A stretch of DNA of 64,000 bases from Chloroflexota bacterium (GCA_030603665.1 JAUVXJ010000003.1:211377-275376), one strand, 5' to 3'. Counted from the stretch's first letter, positions 52,363 through 60,783 are shown. Program-made: numbers and translations. Notes: generated by a model not told the origin, from the sequence alone.

Positions 52363-53520
52363 ATGGAGTTCGAGCTCAACGCGCAGTACTACCTAGATGT
52401 CGTGCTCAGGCAGTGGAAGGTCGTGCTCGTGGTGTTCATTGTGGCCACACTTGCGGCCCTAGCTGTCAGCTTCATCCAAGAACCAACGTACGAAGCTACC
52501 GTCAGCATGATGGAGCAGACCTACGACTACGTCGACGTCCCTCGCCTCTCACCCGTGGATCGCACAGTAGTCAAGCTATACCCAATGTTGGCGCGGACCG
52601 AAGCCGTCGAGAGTCGCGTAGTCGAGGCTATCGGGCCGAGCCTCTCGGCAGCCGAGAAGACGCCCGGCACACTTATGTCAATGGTGACCATTCGCGAGGA
52701 CAAGGACAACTCGGCTCTGTTCCGCATCAGGGTGCAGGCCAGTGATCCCGGCAAGGCCAAGCTGATTGCCAATACGTGGGCAGAGCAGTACACGGAAGAG
52801 GTCAGCACTCTCCAACTCAGCTGGAGCTCAGAACTCGAGACTGTCCAGCAGAACCTTGAGTCAGCGGAAGCAGCGCTGACTGAGTTCAGGCAGGAGACGG
52901 GGCTCGGACTGGTGGAGGAGCCGGGGGGCGATCAGGCGCACGCCATCCTTGGCGCGCGCGGTGTGCTGCTGGCGAAGCAGACCGACCTGCTGGCTGAACA
53001 TCAGCAGGCGCAAGACAACCTCAGGCTGATCCTGGAGAGCGCGCAACTGGCCCGGGATACTGGTGGAAGCGTCGACGATCTGCCCCTTCAACTCCTCAAC
53101 AACCCGGTCATCTCCGAGAGGGGCCGGCTCTCCGCCGAATTGGTGAAGGATCAGGAGACCTTGGATGATGCGATTCAGCTACTGCAGTCCGAGGAGAGCG
53201 CCATCTCCGGTACCGTCGACCAACTCCACGCCGAAGTGGGACAGCTCCAGCAGGAACTGGCCCAGGACCAGCTTGAACTGGAGCGAGTGACGCGAGAACG
53301 CGACCTGGCCGAGAGTGCATACAAGGCCCTCAGCGATCAGATGCAGGAAAGCAGTATCTTCCTGGCAAACACTCAGATACTGAGCACAGCAGCCAGGGCG
53401 CGACCGCTGGGACCCGACCCGAAGCTGAACGTCATCTTCGGTGCCGCACTGGGCCTGGCCGGAGGCGTCGTGGCGGCTTTCGCCATGCAGTATGTTCAGG
53501 ACGTCCGAAAGAAGCGCTGA
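52363..53520 (+). CDS. Wzz-type chain-length determinant / polysaccharide co-polymerase
   Basis: This 385-residue inner-membrane protein has two transmembrane segments, near the N-terminus (VVLVVFIVATLAALAVSFI) and the C-terminus (NVIFGAALGLAGGVVAAFAM). A long periplasmic or extracytoplasmic coiled coil lies between (repeated LE/LQ heptads from residue 150 to 330), and the GNVR-type tail ends in ARARPLGPDPKLN. Such proteins set the length of exported polysaccharide. No BY-kinase domain is fused. It is followed by a large glycosyltransferase. Confidence 0.87.
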   Translation: MEFELNAQYYLDVVLRQWKVVLVVFIVATLAALAVSFIQEPTYEATVSMMEQTYDYVDVPRLSPVDRTVVKLYPMLARTEAVESRVVEAIGPSLSAAEKTPGTLMSMVTIREDKDNSALFRIRVQASDPGKAKLIANTWAEQYTEEVSTLQLSWSSELETVQQNLESAEAALTEFRQETGLGLVEEPGGDQAHAILGARGVLLAKQTDLLAEHQQAQDNLRLILESAQLARDTGGSVDDLPLQLLNNPVISERGRLSAELVKDQETLDDAIQLLQSEESAISGTVDQLHAEVGQLQQELAQDQLELERVTRERDLAESAYKALSDQMQESSIFLANTQILSTAARARPLGPDPKLNVIFGAALGLAGGVVAAFAMQYVQDVRKKR

Positions 53521-53646
53521 TGGCGATCCCGGAGCACACGGGGGTTGAACACAGGATTCCACCCGGGTCCGGCAGATCTTGATCACCATATCTGTACCGA
53601 AGCCTGCTGATCGATTGGTCGAAGCGGGCTTCGCCTTGTGTATGAG

Positions 53647-55959
53647 ATGAAAGCCTCCAGAATAGCCCTGTGGCTGCGCGATGATTGGCATTGGCTGGTA
53701 GTCTGCATCCTGGTGACCCACTTTGTGCTGGGCACGGTCTACAGCGTGGTCACCCCCATCTGGGAAGGACCCGATGAACTGGGCCACTATCATCACGTCA
53801 GATTCCTGGTCACCAACCTCTCCCTCCCCGGACCCGAAGACTCCTCATCTCCTCTGGATCAACTGACCCATCCGCCGCTCTACTACATGGTGACGGCCGC
53901 TCTGACCTCGTGGGTGAACACGGGTGACGGACTGGAGCCGGTGGAGAACCCCTTTGCACCTACGGGGATCATGGAAGGGGGAGGCAACCGCTTCCTCCAC
54001 TCAGATGCGGAGGCCTTTCCCTACCGCGGCACGACCCTCGCAGTTCACTTGGCCAGGTTGGTGTCTGTCGCAGCCGGCACACTGGTGATCTTGGTCACCT
54101 ACCGGCTGGGGCGCCTGCTCTTTCCCGAACAGGCTGAGATCGCGCTCGGAGCCATGGCCATCAACGCCTTCTCCCCCGGCTTTCTCTTCATGGGCAGCGT
54201 GATCAACAACGACATCATGGTCACTCTTCTCTCAGCTCTCACCCTGTTCTTCGCGGTCAAGGTTGTCACTCGCAGCCCTGGACTCAAAGACCTGTTAGCC
54301 ATAGGCGTCTTCACGGGACTCGCGCTCCTCTCGAAGTACAATGCGCTGGCCCTGATACCCGTGGTGGCCATATGCATCGTCGTGGTCCTCGCACGGCTGC
54401 TGAGGCACCGAAGATCACTGGCCATCTCCCTGGCTGGCGTTGTCCTTCTCCTCCTTAGCGCCGCTCTAATCTCCAGTTGGTGGTTCCTGCGCAGCGTCGC
54501 CTTGTTCGGCACGCCGACGTCACGCTCTGCCAAGATACTCGCCCAGTTCTTCACAGACATCAGGGACCCCACCGCAGGGCTGACGGCCATGAACTGGCAG
54601 CTGCTCCCCGATGGTTTGAGGTACTTCTACACGTCTTTCTGGGCAACCTTCGGCTGGGGTAACGTCCCCGCCGCGACCTGGGTGTACCAGCTATTGGGCC
54701 TCCTCTGTCTGGCCGGACTGGCAGGGTTCGTGGTCTTTCTTCTCGGCAAGGCCAGTCGGGCCTCGAAGGCTGGCGCCCTGGTCCTTCTCCTGGCCTTCGT
54801 GGTCTTCTCCCTGCTGGCCATCTATCGCACCCTCATCGTTAGCGATCCAGTGCTGCGGGGTAGATACGCCCTCCCGACGATCTCTGGGGTCAGTGTCCTG
54901 CTCTCGTTGGGTGTGGTCCAACTAACACCCCGGAAACTGGGCCGTATACCTATCCTCCTCGCGGGACTGACCATGCTCTTCCTGGGCGTCATAGCTCCGT
55001 TTCGGTACATCATGCCGGTGTACGCCCGCCCTCCCATTCTCTCCCCTGAGGAAGTGTCCCGCGTGGCCAACCCCACGGAGTTCAATTTCGGCGACAAGGT
55101 GGAACTGCTGGGTTATGACTTGGGAGTGACCAGAGCAACAGCGGGTCAGTACATCCCCATCACCCTCTACTGGCGGCCCCTGGCTGAGATCGAGAAGAAC
55201 TACGCGGTAGGCCTCAGTCTGGTCGGGCCCGACGGCACACCCTACGGCCAGGTAGCTGCACACCCGAGTCATGGCACCTACCCCACGTCCTTCTGGAAAG
55301 AGGGAGAGATCATCGAGGACACGTACCACGTCCGCTTGCGTCGCAGGTTCCCGGCCCCCAACCTGGCGAGACTGTATGTCGCCCTCTACACCTATCCGGA
55401 AGAGGAGCACTTGCCGGTTTTGAACGCCGGCGGAGATCCGGTGTCCCACGCCGCCATGTTCGGGCGCTTGCCCGTGGATCCACCAGTTCCATCGAGCCAC
55501 GTCATCCAGAGCCCTTTGCGGTACGAACTGGGGGATCAAGTCGCGCTGCTGGGTTTCGATCTCGACCAGAAGCTCTTCGACATCGGCTACGGATGCATCA
55601 CCCTGTACTGGGAAGCTCAAACCGACGTGGAGCTAGACTACACGGTGTTCATACACGTGCTTGACGAGCGAGGTCAGCTTGTGGCCCAGAGCGACGGCCC
55701 GCCGCGAGGAGGCTTCTACCCCACTTCGTACTGGCACGAGGGTGAAACCGTCGCCGATGAGCACTGCATAAGCTTCACCAGCAACGTTCGCCCCGGGCAC
55801 CATAAGGTGTTCGTGGGCATGTATCTGCTGGAGACCATGCAACGCCTGACCGTAGTCGATGCCTCGGGCGGGCGCATGATCAACGATCAGATCCCACTTC
55901 AGGAGGGGACGGCCGCGTCGTCCAGCAGTCGCCTCTACGTGCCTCTAACCTTGCAGTGA
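53647..55959 (+). CDS. Polytopic membrane glycosyltransferase (GT-C type) with duplicated C-terminal beta domains
   Basis: The protein has 770 residues from ATG 53647. The N-terminal 460 residues hold about 11 membrane helices with the GT-C loop motif TPIWEGPDELGHYHH (Asp-Glu acid pair) and later LTHPPLYYM, as in ArnT/PMT-like dolichyl-sugar transferases. The C-terminal 300 residues are two copies of a beta domain of about 130 residues: FGDKVELLGYDLG...ITLYWRPL, then LGDQVALLGFDLD...ITLYWEAQ. Transfer of a lipid-linked sugar to protein or glycan outside the membrane is expected. The Thr-rich surface proteins nearby are plausible acceptors, but this is speculation. A truncated paralogue follows. 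Confidence 0.85.
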   Translation: MKASRIALWLRDDWHWLVVCILVTHFVLGTVYSVVTPIWEGPDELGHYHHVRFLVTNLSLPGPEDSSSPLDQLTHPPLYYMVTAALTSWVNTGDGLEPVENPFAPTGIMEGGGNRFLHSDAEAFPYRGTTLAVHLARLVSVAAGTLVILVTYRLGRLLFPEQAEIALGAMAINAFSPGFLFMGSVINNDIMVTLLSALTLFFAVKVVTRSPGLKDLLAIGVFTGLALLSKYNALALIPVVAICIVVVLARLLRHRRSLAISLAGVVLLLLSAALISSWWFLRSVALFGTPTSRSAKILAQFFTDIRDPTAGLTAMNWQLLPDGLRYFYTSFWATFGWGNVPAATWVYQLLGLLCLAGLAGFVVFLLGKASRASKAGALVLLLAFVVFSLLAIYRTLIVSDPVLRGRYALPTISGVSVLLSLGVVQLTPRKLGRIPILLAGLTMLFLGVIAPFRYIMPVYARPPILSPEEVSRVANPTEFNFGDKVELLGYDLGVTRATAGQYIPITLYWRPLAEIEKNYAVGLSLVGPDGTPYGQVAAHPSHGTYPTSFWKEGEIIEDTYHVRLRRRFPAPNLARLYVALYTYPEEEHLPVLNAGGDPVSHAAMFGRLPVDPPVPSSHVIQSPLRYELGDQVALLGFDLDQKLFDIGYGCITLYWEAQTDVELDYTVFIHVLDERGQLVAQSDGPPRGGFYPTSYWHEGETVADEHCISFTSNVRPGHHKVFVGMYLLETMQRLTVVDASGGRMINDQIPLQEGTAASSSSRLYVPLTLQ

Positions 55960-55986
55960 TCGACCTGCGCATTCACCCCGGAGATT

Positions 55987-56455
55987 GTGGCGACGCTGGT
56001 CCGAGCGCATTATGAACGGCCCGCCTGGCTGTAGTGGCCGCGTTCGTCTGCCTGAGCCTGGCGATGGGCCTGCTGTTCAGCGTCCTCATTCCCCCCTGGC
56101 AGGCTCCGGACGAGCCCCGTCACGTGGAATATGCTATCCGTCTGTCGGAGAAGGGTTGGTTCCTGCAACCGGACGACCTTTCTTATGAATTGCAGCGCGA
56201 GATACTGGCCTCGATGCGGGAGTTCGACTTCTGGAGACTGATAGGTCGCGACCACCCGGACCCCCTCCCCGACTCTTTCGTCGAAGACTCCTTCCTCATC
56301 CGGTCCGGCACTCGGTTTGCCGACGAGAGCCCGCTCTACTCTCTCGTCCCGGCCGTTGTCTTCAAAGCGCTACCCGGGGATGACCTCCTCCTTCGCCTGT
56401 ACGTCATGCGCTGGTTCTCCGTGCTGCTCAGCGCGGCAACCGTCGCCCTCGCCTC
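55987..56455 (+). pseudogene. Truncated paralogue of the GT-C glycosyltransferase
   Basis: About 140 codons match the N-terminus of the preceding gene (VLIPPWQAPDEPRHVEYAIRL, DESPLYSLVPAV, MRWFSVLLSAATVALA). Homology stops abruptly near 56455, where sequence antisense to another gene begins. The probable true start (GTG 55987, then ATLVRAHYERPAWL) is in a different frame from the rest, with the shift near 56030. It is therefore frameshifted and missing roughly 600 C-terminal residues. Confidence 0.75.
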
Positions 56456-56643
56456 AAGCTCCTCCTCCCGCCGCTCCTCTCACCAAAGGCATAGACCTGC
56501 TCCTCGCCCACCAAGATGCGAATGACTTCTTCAGCTGACCGGCCGCCTTCAGACGTGGTGGCCGTGAGCCAGTATTGGGTGGGCGCGTCGACGCTTGGGC
56601 GCACTCTATCCTGCTTGCTTGGCCACTGCTGGATTTCACTCAT
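56450..56643 (-). pseudogene. Truncated EVE/PUA-like protein gene
   Basis: From ATG 56643 about 60 codons look like the start of an EVE-domain (modified-base-binding, PUA-like) protein: TQYWLTATTSEGGRSAEEVI, VYAFGER and a basic RRSLRRG segment. The frame then enters sequence antisense to the glycosyltransferase fragment and stops at 56428. The assignment is by pattern and moderate. Both this gene and the glycosyltransferase fragment lose their 3' parts at the same junction. Confidence 0.5.
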
Positions 56644-56771
56644 CGGTGTGTGCCCTCTTCAGTTGTGCCTGGGACGCAGTCGAGCTCCTAACCCGAAGAT
56701 GAAGCTCCTGAACAGCTTCGCCAGTACATCTATCTTGTGTTGGCGAGACAGACCATTCAGCGCGCGGAGGG

Positions 56772-57020
56772 CTACACCTCAAATGTGAGAAGAAGATTAG
56801 CTCCCTGGTGGGGGCCCTCTCTCCGGATGAGGCGAACGCCCGCATACTGTTCGAAGATCTTCGCCCCCAGAGCGCTCGCAACGGAGGGCATTCGATCCTT
56901 GTACCCCAGTTCACGGTGTACGTCGCCGGCCCGCACAGTAACAGTGGAGTCGCCGCGCCCCCGTGCTGGGATGATGTAGGCGGTTAGAACGTGCTGTCGA
57001 ACCTCATCAGCTGGTCTCAT
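56772..57020 (-). CDS. Small protein of unknown function, gene 2 of a two-gene cassette
   Basis: This 82-residue protein begins with helical DEVRQHVLTAYIIPARGRGD, then has TVTVRAGDVHRELGYKDRMPSVASALG and ends FEQYAGVRLIRREGPHQGANLLLTFEV. The GDVHRELGYKDRMPSV stretch resembles small winged-helix-like conserved hypotheticals known from archaea and anaerobes. I do not know a function. It starts 21 bases after gene 1, with the truncated EVE-like gene following, so the three may have formed one transcript. Confidence 0.7.
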   Translation of the reverse strand: MRPADEVRQHVLTAYIIPARGRGDSTVTVRAGDVHRELGYKDRMPSVASALGAKIFEQYAGVRLIRREGPHQGANLLLTFEV

Positions 57021-57041
57021 TGCGACCCCCTTGATGGTGAG

Positions 57042-57326
57042 CTAATGCTTCTCATAGCTCTTGATCAGAGAGCTACGAGGCGAGTAGCAGCGACCTCGGT
57101 TCAACCCGGTGCTCCGGGTCTTGGCGAGCCGCCCGATGTACTGGTTTACGATTTGCTGACCTTTCTTGCCCTGCTCGTCGAGGTCTTCCACGAGGTGCCA
57201 GTATGTCTGCGATCTGGCGGGGTGCCTCTCGATTGCGAGAAACACCTGGTCAGTAATGTCCGTTGGCCACCGGCCTCCATAGCTATCGAGAATGTCTATC
57301 ACCACGCTCTTGATGTCATCCCGCAT
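57042..57326 (-). CDS. Small protein of unknown function, gene 1 of a two-gene cassette
   Basis: The protein has 94 residues from ATG 57326 (MRDDIKSVVIDILDSYGGRW). It is helical and basic at the C-terminus (RGRCYSPRSSLIKSYEKH), with the central segment DITDQVFLAIERHPARSQTYW. A winged-helix-like fold is possible. No signal or membrane helix is seen. It is driven by the promoter at 57542-57570. Short basic proteins in tandem could be DNA-binding or toxin-antitoxin components; the sequence does not decide. Confidence 0.65.
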   Translation of the reverse strand: MRDDIKSVVIDILDSYGGRWPTDITDQVFLAIERHPARSQTYWHLVEDLDEQGKKGQQIVNQYIGRLAKTRSTGLNRGRCYSPRSSLIKSYEKH

Positions 57327-57518
57327 CCTGCTATTCCCCCCCCGCACGTTTTAGGTAGGCGCAGGCGCCATGCTGCCTGTTGTCGGATGGAGTGCGTGAT
57401 CGCCGCCGGCAACTGGAACGGCGGAAGTCCAGCCAGCCGTTTCTCACATGGTGTTGTCAAACGGTATGCCGCGTCCGTTGATGCCTGCCAGGACGAGGCG
57501 TGCGCCTCAGACGATCAT

Positions 57519-57622
57519 CGAAGTAGAGGCGAAGTTGGCAAATGATAGCACAGATGGGGAGAGCGGGCAAGCGTGGTTGCCCGTTGTGGGACGAGGGGTC
57601 ACTGTCGGGAGGTGTGCTATCG
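57519..57622. repeat. Duplicated promoter module, copy A
   Basis: Diverged direct repeat of 59862-59964. Shared blocks in order are AGTAGAGGCGAAGT, ATAGCACA, GAGAG-GGCAA, GGTTGCCC, GACG-GGG and GCTATCG. It overlaps the last bases of the TolB-like gene. Confidence 0.65.
57542..57570 (-). promoter_or_regulatory. Promoter of the small two-gene cassette (repeat module copy A)
   Basis: On the minus strand TTGCCC (57570-57565) and extended -10 TGCTATCAT (box 57547-57542) have 17-base spacing. It lies inside a module of about 104 bp (57519-57622) duplicated at 59862-59964. Confidence 0.55.
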
Positions 57623-58480
57623 GGCCCAGGACGCCCCATGATCATCGCCTGGGTGCTCCGTCAGCCTCTTGGGGCCACTGCCATCGGCGTTCACTACCCA
57701 TACGTCACAGTTCCCGCTGTCGTCAGAAGTGAATGCTACGTAGCGCCCATCAGGTGACCAGGCAGGCGCGAAGTCGTCCCTGTCGTTGTCCGTTAGCTGC
57801 GTTACCTTTTGTCCGCTGGCATCCATGACACAGATTTCCTGGTCTCCGTCGCGGTCAGAGCAGAACGCGATTCGGCCCCCGTCAGGCGACCAGGCCGGAC
57901 CCATTTCAGCCGCTTCGCTGGTAGTCAACCTAGCGAGTTCGCTACCGTCGGTATTCATGACATAGATCTCAAGGTTCCCATCCCTGTCAGACACGAAGGC
58001 TATCTGTTCGCCATCGGGTGACCACGACGGGAGTCCATCACTGGCTGGGTTCTTGGTCACATTCACAGGCCCTGTGCCGTCAGCAGCTATGATGTAGATC
58101 TCCAGATTGCCGTCTCCGTCCGAGGCGAAGGCGATGTGCGCCCCGTCAGGAGACCAAGCCGGCGATCCGTCGGCCCCTGGGCTGTCTGTCAGATTGACCG
58201 CCGGTGAACCATCGGGGTGCATCACACATACGTCCAGGTTGCCTTGGATCTCACAGTTGAAAGCAATATGTTGGCCGTCTGCAGACCACACGGGGTTCGT
58301 GTCATATTGTGGGCCATAGGTCAGCCTCTCCAAACCGCTGCCATCAGCATTCATAAGGTAGATCTCGGGATTCCCGTCTCGGTCTGAGGAGAACGCGATC
58401 TTGCCCGTGGGCGTAGGAGAGGAGCATGCCGATAGAAGCATCCCCAGCACGGCTGACAGCAAGACTGCCGTGGTTCTCAC
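57617..58480 (-). CDS. TolB-like beta-propeller lipoprotein
   Basis: This 287-residue protein has a lipoprotein signal (AVLLSAVLGMLLSACSS) followed by six PD40/WD40-like blades. Each blade has the form DGNPEIYLMNADGSGLERLT...PVWSADGQHIAF. The propeller occupies the whole mature protein. Such surface or periplasmic propellers bind peptides or partner proteins; no enzyme is attached. The GTG start has GAGAGG five bases upstream. Its cysteines in blade 2 (FNCEIQGNLDVCVM) may form a disulfide. Confidence 0.88.
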   Translation of the reverse strand: MRTTAVLLSAVLGMLLSACSSPTPTGKIAFSSDRDGNPEIYLMNADGSGLERLTYGPQYDTNPVWSADGQHIAFNCEIQGNLDVCVMHPDGSPAVNLTDSPGADGSPAWSPDGAHIAFASDGDGNLEIYIIAADGTGPVNVTKNPASDGLPSWSPDGEQIAFVSDRDGNLEIYVMNTDGSELARLTTSEAAEMGPAWSPDGGRIAFCSDRDGDQEICVMDASGQKVTQLTDNDRDDFAPAWSPDGRYVAFTSDDSGNCDVWVVNADGSGPKRLTEHPGDDHGASWAR

Positions 58481-58669
58481 AGTTGCCTCTCGTTGTCGGT
58501 GGCGGTTGGCACGCGCCGCGCCTCACACGACCTCAGCGCCTATCTCCTGAGCTATGCGGGCTGGTTCTTCGGCGTTGGATTTGAGTCTCATGGTCAACGC
58601 CGCTCAGGCTTCAGATGACACCGGCGCGTCCCACGTGGCTTGCATCTCTCGAATCGTTCGCCTCAACTA

Positions 58670-59815
58670 CTACCGCACGTACGCGAATACGATATTGTCG
58701 AATTGTCCCGAGAGGGCACAGTCTAGAAACTGTATCAACACGGCGTCCGACAGTTGCAGCGGATCCGACTCGCTCCGCACGATGTCGATTGTGAAAAGGG
58801 TCGGTGTATGAAACATGGCTGGATCCAAGGGCGCGAATCCCCATTCCCCAGCACTTCCACCCTCTCCGCTGACGTTGTAAGCCGCTTTTCCTCCGAAGCG
58901 CAGACGCACCGTCGTGCCGTTGACCGGTTCACCTCCCACTCCAATGACCTTACCCCTGAGGTGTACAACCCCACAGTTGGGGAATTGGCGCAGACTACCC
59001 TGCAGGTATCTGAAGTCATGAGAAGGTATAGGCGTGTGTGTTGGCGGTACATGTGTGGGACTTGGGACCGGCGTATGCGGTACAGGCGTGAGTGGTATGG
59101 GCGTGAGTGGTATGGGCGTGTGTGTTGGCGGTACGTGTGTGGGACTTGGGACCGGCGTATGCGGTACAGGCGTGAGTGGTATGGGTGTCAGCACTGGAGT
59201 AGGTGAAAGAGCCGGCACTGGGAACACGGAGAAGGCAGCGATTTCGTGATTTGCTGCCGTTACGTGCACCCTGAACGTCGTGCCCGCTTGATAAGTCATC
59301 CAGTAGCCAACGGGCTCTCCGTCAATCTGCTGGGCCTCATGCCCTGGTGCCCAAACCGTGGCAAACACAACGTAGCTCTCAGGGTCAGGGTGAGGCTGCG
59401 TTGCCTGAAGACTAATCCGAACGCGACCACCGAAGAAGCTTTTAGTGTCCCCTGGATGAATGACGTCGCTGTCCTCTCTCTCCACGGGCGTTCCCGGCTC
59501 CGTAGCAGGGGCCTTGAGAGGCTGAGGCGTCCACCATGCAGTGAGGATTTGCACGGTTGCCGTAACGGTGCATAGGACGATGGCCAGGACACTGGCCACA
59601 ACTATGCTAATCACAGCGATCTGGTTGGTTAGCCCCAAGTTCGTCCACCAGTTCCTCAGCCTCGCCATTCTGGCTCCCGCAGCTTGTTGCTCGGCAAGCC
59701 TGTACTGTTCGTGGGACTTCTCGGTGAGGGCGCACGTGAATCTGTCAGGGTGCCCTTCTTCGAGGAGGGTGACATACTCATTCCTCCTGTCCAGAGGTTT
59801 CGTCGGGTGGGTCAC
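58670..59815 (-). CDS. Membrane protein with Pro/Thr repeat linker and shared C-terminal beta domain
   Basis: This 381-residue protein has a cytoplasmic N-terminus of about 70 residues and a membrane helix (QIAVISIVVASVLAIVLCTV). An extracellular region of about 110 residues (GRVRISLQATQPHPDPESYV...) follows, then a linker holding two exact-like 28-residue repeats (LTPVPHTPVPSPTHVPPTHT), then a C-terminal beta domain of about 115 residues. That domain is clearly homologous to the one at 50615 (GVGGEPVNGTTVRLRFGG). The promoter at 59885-59913 serves it. An envelope location is predicted; the function is unknown. Confidence 0.78.
   Translation of the reverse strand: MTHPTKPLDRRNEYVTLLEEGHPDRFTCALTEKSHEQYRLAEQQAAGARMARLRNWWTNLGLTNQIAVISIVVASVLAIVLCTVTATVQILTAWWTPQPLKAPATEPGTPVEREDSDVIHPGDTKSFFGGRVRISLQATQPHPDPESYVVFATVWAPGHEAQQIDGEPVGYWMTYQAGTTFRVHVTAANHEIAAFSVFPVPALSPTPVLTPIPLTPVPHTPVPSPTHVPPTHTPIPLTPIPLTPVPHTPVPSPTHVPPTHTPIPSHDFRYLQGSLRQFPNCGVVHLRGKVIGVGGEPVNGTTVRLRFGGKAAYNVSGEGGSAGEWGFAPLDPAMFHTPTLFTIDIVRSESDPLQLSDAVLIQFLDCALSGQFDNIVFAYVR
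59031..59190. repeat. 84-bp tandem repeat, about two copies
   Basis: Two nearly identical 84-bp units starting at 59031 and 59115 encode the Pro/Thr linker of the surrounding gene. Within them a 15-bp subunit (GTGAGTGGTATGGGC) repeats again. It is likely a length-variable region from slippage or recombination. Confidence 0.85.
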
Positions 59816-59861
59816 GCGCGCTGATGACTACCAGAATGACACGCGCGTCTCACACGGCCGT

Positions 59862-59964
59862 CGGAGTAGAGGCGAAGTCAGGAGATAATAGCACAAGTGC
59901 AGAGAGAAGGCAAACAAGGTTGCCCATTGTCTGACGGGGCCAGTTCTGGCAAAATGCGCTATCG
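59862..59964. repeat. Duplicated promoter module, copy B
   Basis: Diverged copy of 57519-57622, upstream of the gene at 58670-59815. It contains that gene's promoter. Confidence 0.65.
59885..59913 (-). promoter_or_regulatory. Promoter of the repeat-linker membrane protein
   Basis: On the minus strand TTGCCT (59913-59908) and extended -10 TGCTATTAT (box 59890-59885) have 17-base spacing. It is the same design as in copy A. Confidence 0.55.
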
Positions 59965-60066
59965 CCTGGATTCGAACTGGACCTCCTGGATGGGGACGTC
60001 TTCGACGGTGAGGTGGAGGTTGTGGACGGCGCGCATGATGGTGGTCTGGAAGCGGTGGGCGAGGAC
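59959..60066 (-). pseudogene. Coding-like gene remnant
   Basis: Directly after the TAG at 60067, in the same frame, 35 codons (VLAHRFQTTIMRAVHNLHLT and on) run to another TAG at 59959. Nearly all third positions are C or G, far stronger than in the surrounding non-coding DNA, so this is probably the 3' end of a lost gene. No family is recognised. Confidence 0.4.
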
Positions 60067-60783
60067 CTACCTGACCTGCCTCTCCTGTGCCGCCTTAACG
60101 TTCGCCTTGAGCTCGGGACTCATCTCAATCACTCTGACTTCAATCCCAAACTCGTTGAGGCATTTGGCCATCCAACTCTTACCCTGAAAAGGACGTGCTG
60201 CCACGTGGTCACCGAGAAGGAGCATCAATCTGGCGTCTGCTCCGCGCACTGCCTTGGCGAACAGCAGTCTCATGGCGTCGGCCATAACCTTGTGCTTCTG
60301 GCCGCCCTTGACGGTCCCTACATGCGCCCATGCTTCGCAGAGTACCAAGGGATTCTCGGCATACCCATCCAGCTCTAGCGAGCTGTCCTCGTCCACACGC
60401 AGTTTCTTCTTGGCCAGCTCGACGCCCAGGTCTTTGGACAGCGCATCGAGAAGCCATCTCTCTGCTGATTGCTGCTCGCTGCTGTCACCCGGCGGTCTCA
60501 GATCCTTCTCGGGCTTCTCTATGACGTCAAAGCCCAGATCTTCGAACTTGTCGTTGGTCTGCTGACCACCGCTGAAGCTGTCGAGAGGCCAGCCGCTCGC
60601 CAAGCTGAGGGTGTACTTGCAGGGGTACAATCGACCGGCGTGTTGGAGTGCGTACTTGTACTTCCTCTTGTCCAACTATCGGTCGTAGTCATTGGTGAGG
60701 CGGTACTCACCGTCGAACTGCCTCATCGCTTCGAGCACGTCGTCTCTGGTGATTGGTGTCCCTAGCAGAGTAACCGCATCCAT
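60067..60783 (-). pseudogene. McrA-head-like/restriction-associated protein interrupted by an amber codon
   Basis: The gene starts at ATG 60783 with GGGAGG seven bases upstream. It reads MDAVTLLGTPITRDDVLEAM and on to NDYDR, meets TAG at codon 36 (60678-60676), and continues in frame with LDKRKYKYALQHAGRLYPCK and FSGGQQTNDKFEDLGFDVI. The N-terminal 80 residues match the head domain found in McrA-type and other restriction-associated proteins. In relatives a Trp is expected near the stop, so a TGG-to-TAG change is likely. The C-terminal 100 residues (VLCEAWAHVGTVKGGQKHKV, LLLGDHVAARPFQGKSW) may be a nuclease-like or sensor domain. A TTG at 60675 could restart translation. Confidence 0.65.

Noticed and set aside
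59897..60378. Plus-strand genes in this stretch
   Set aside because: The frames are antisense to the minus-strand head-domain gene and its tail, and lack ribosome sites.
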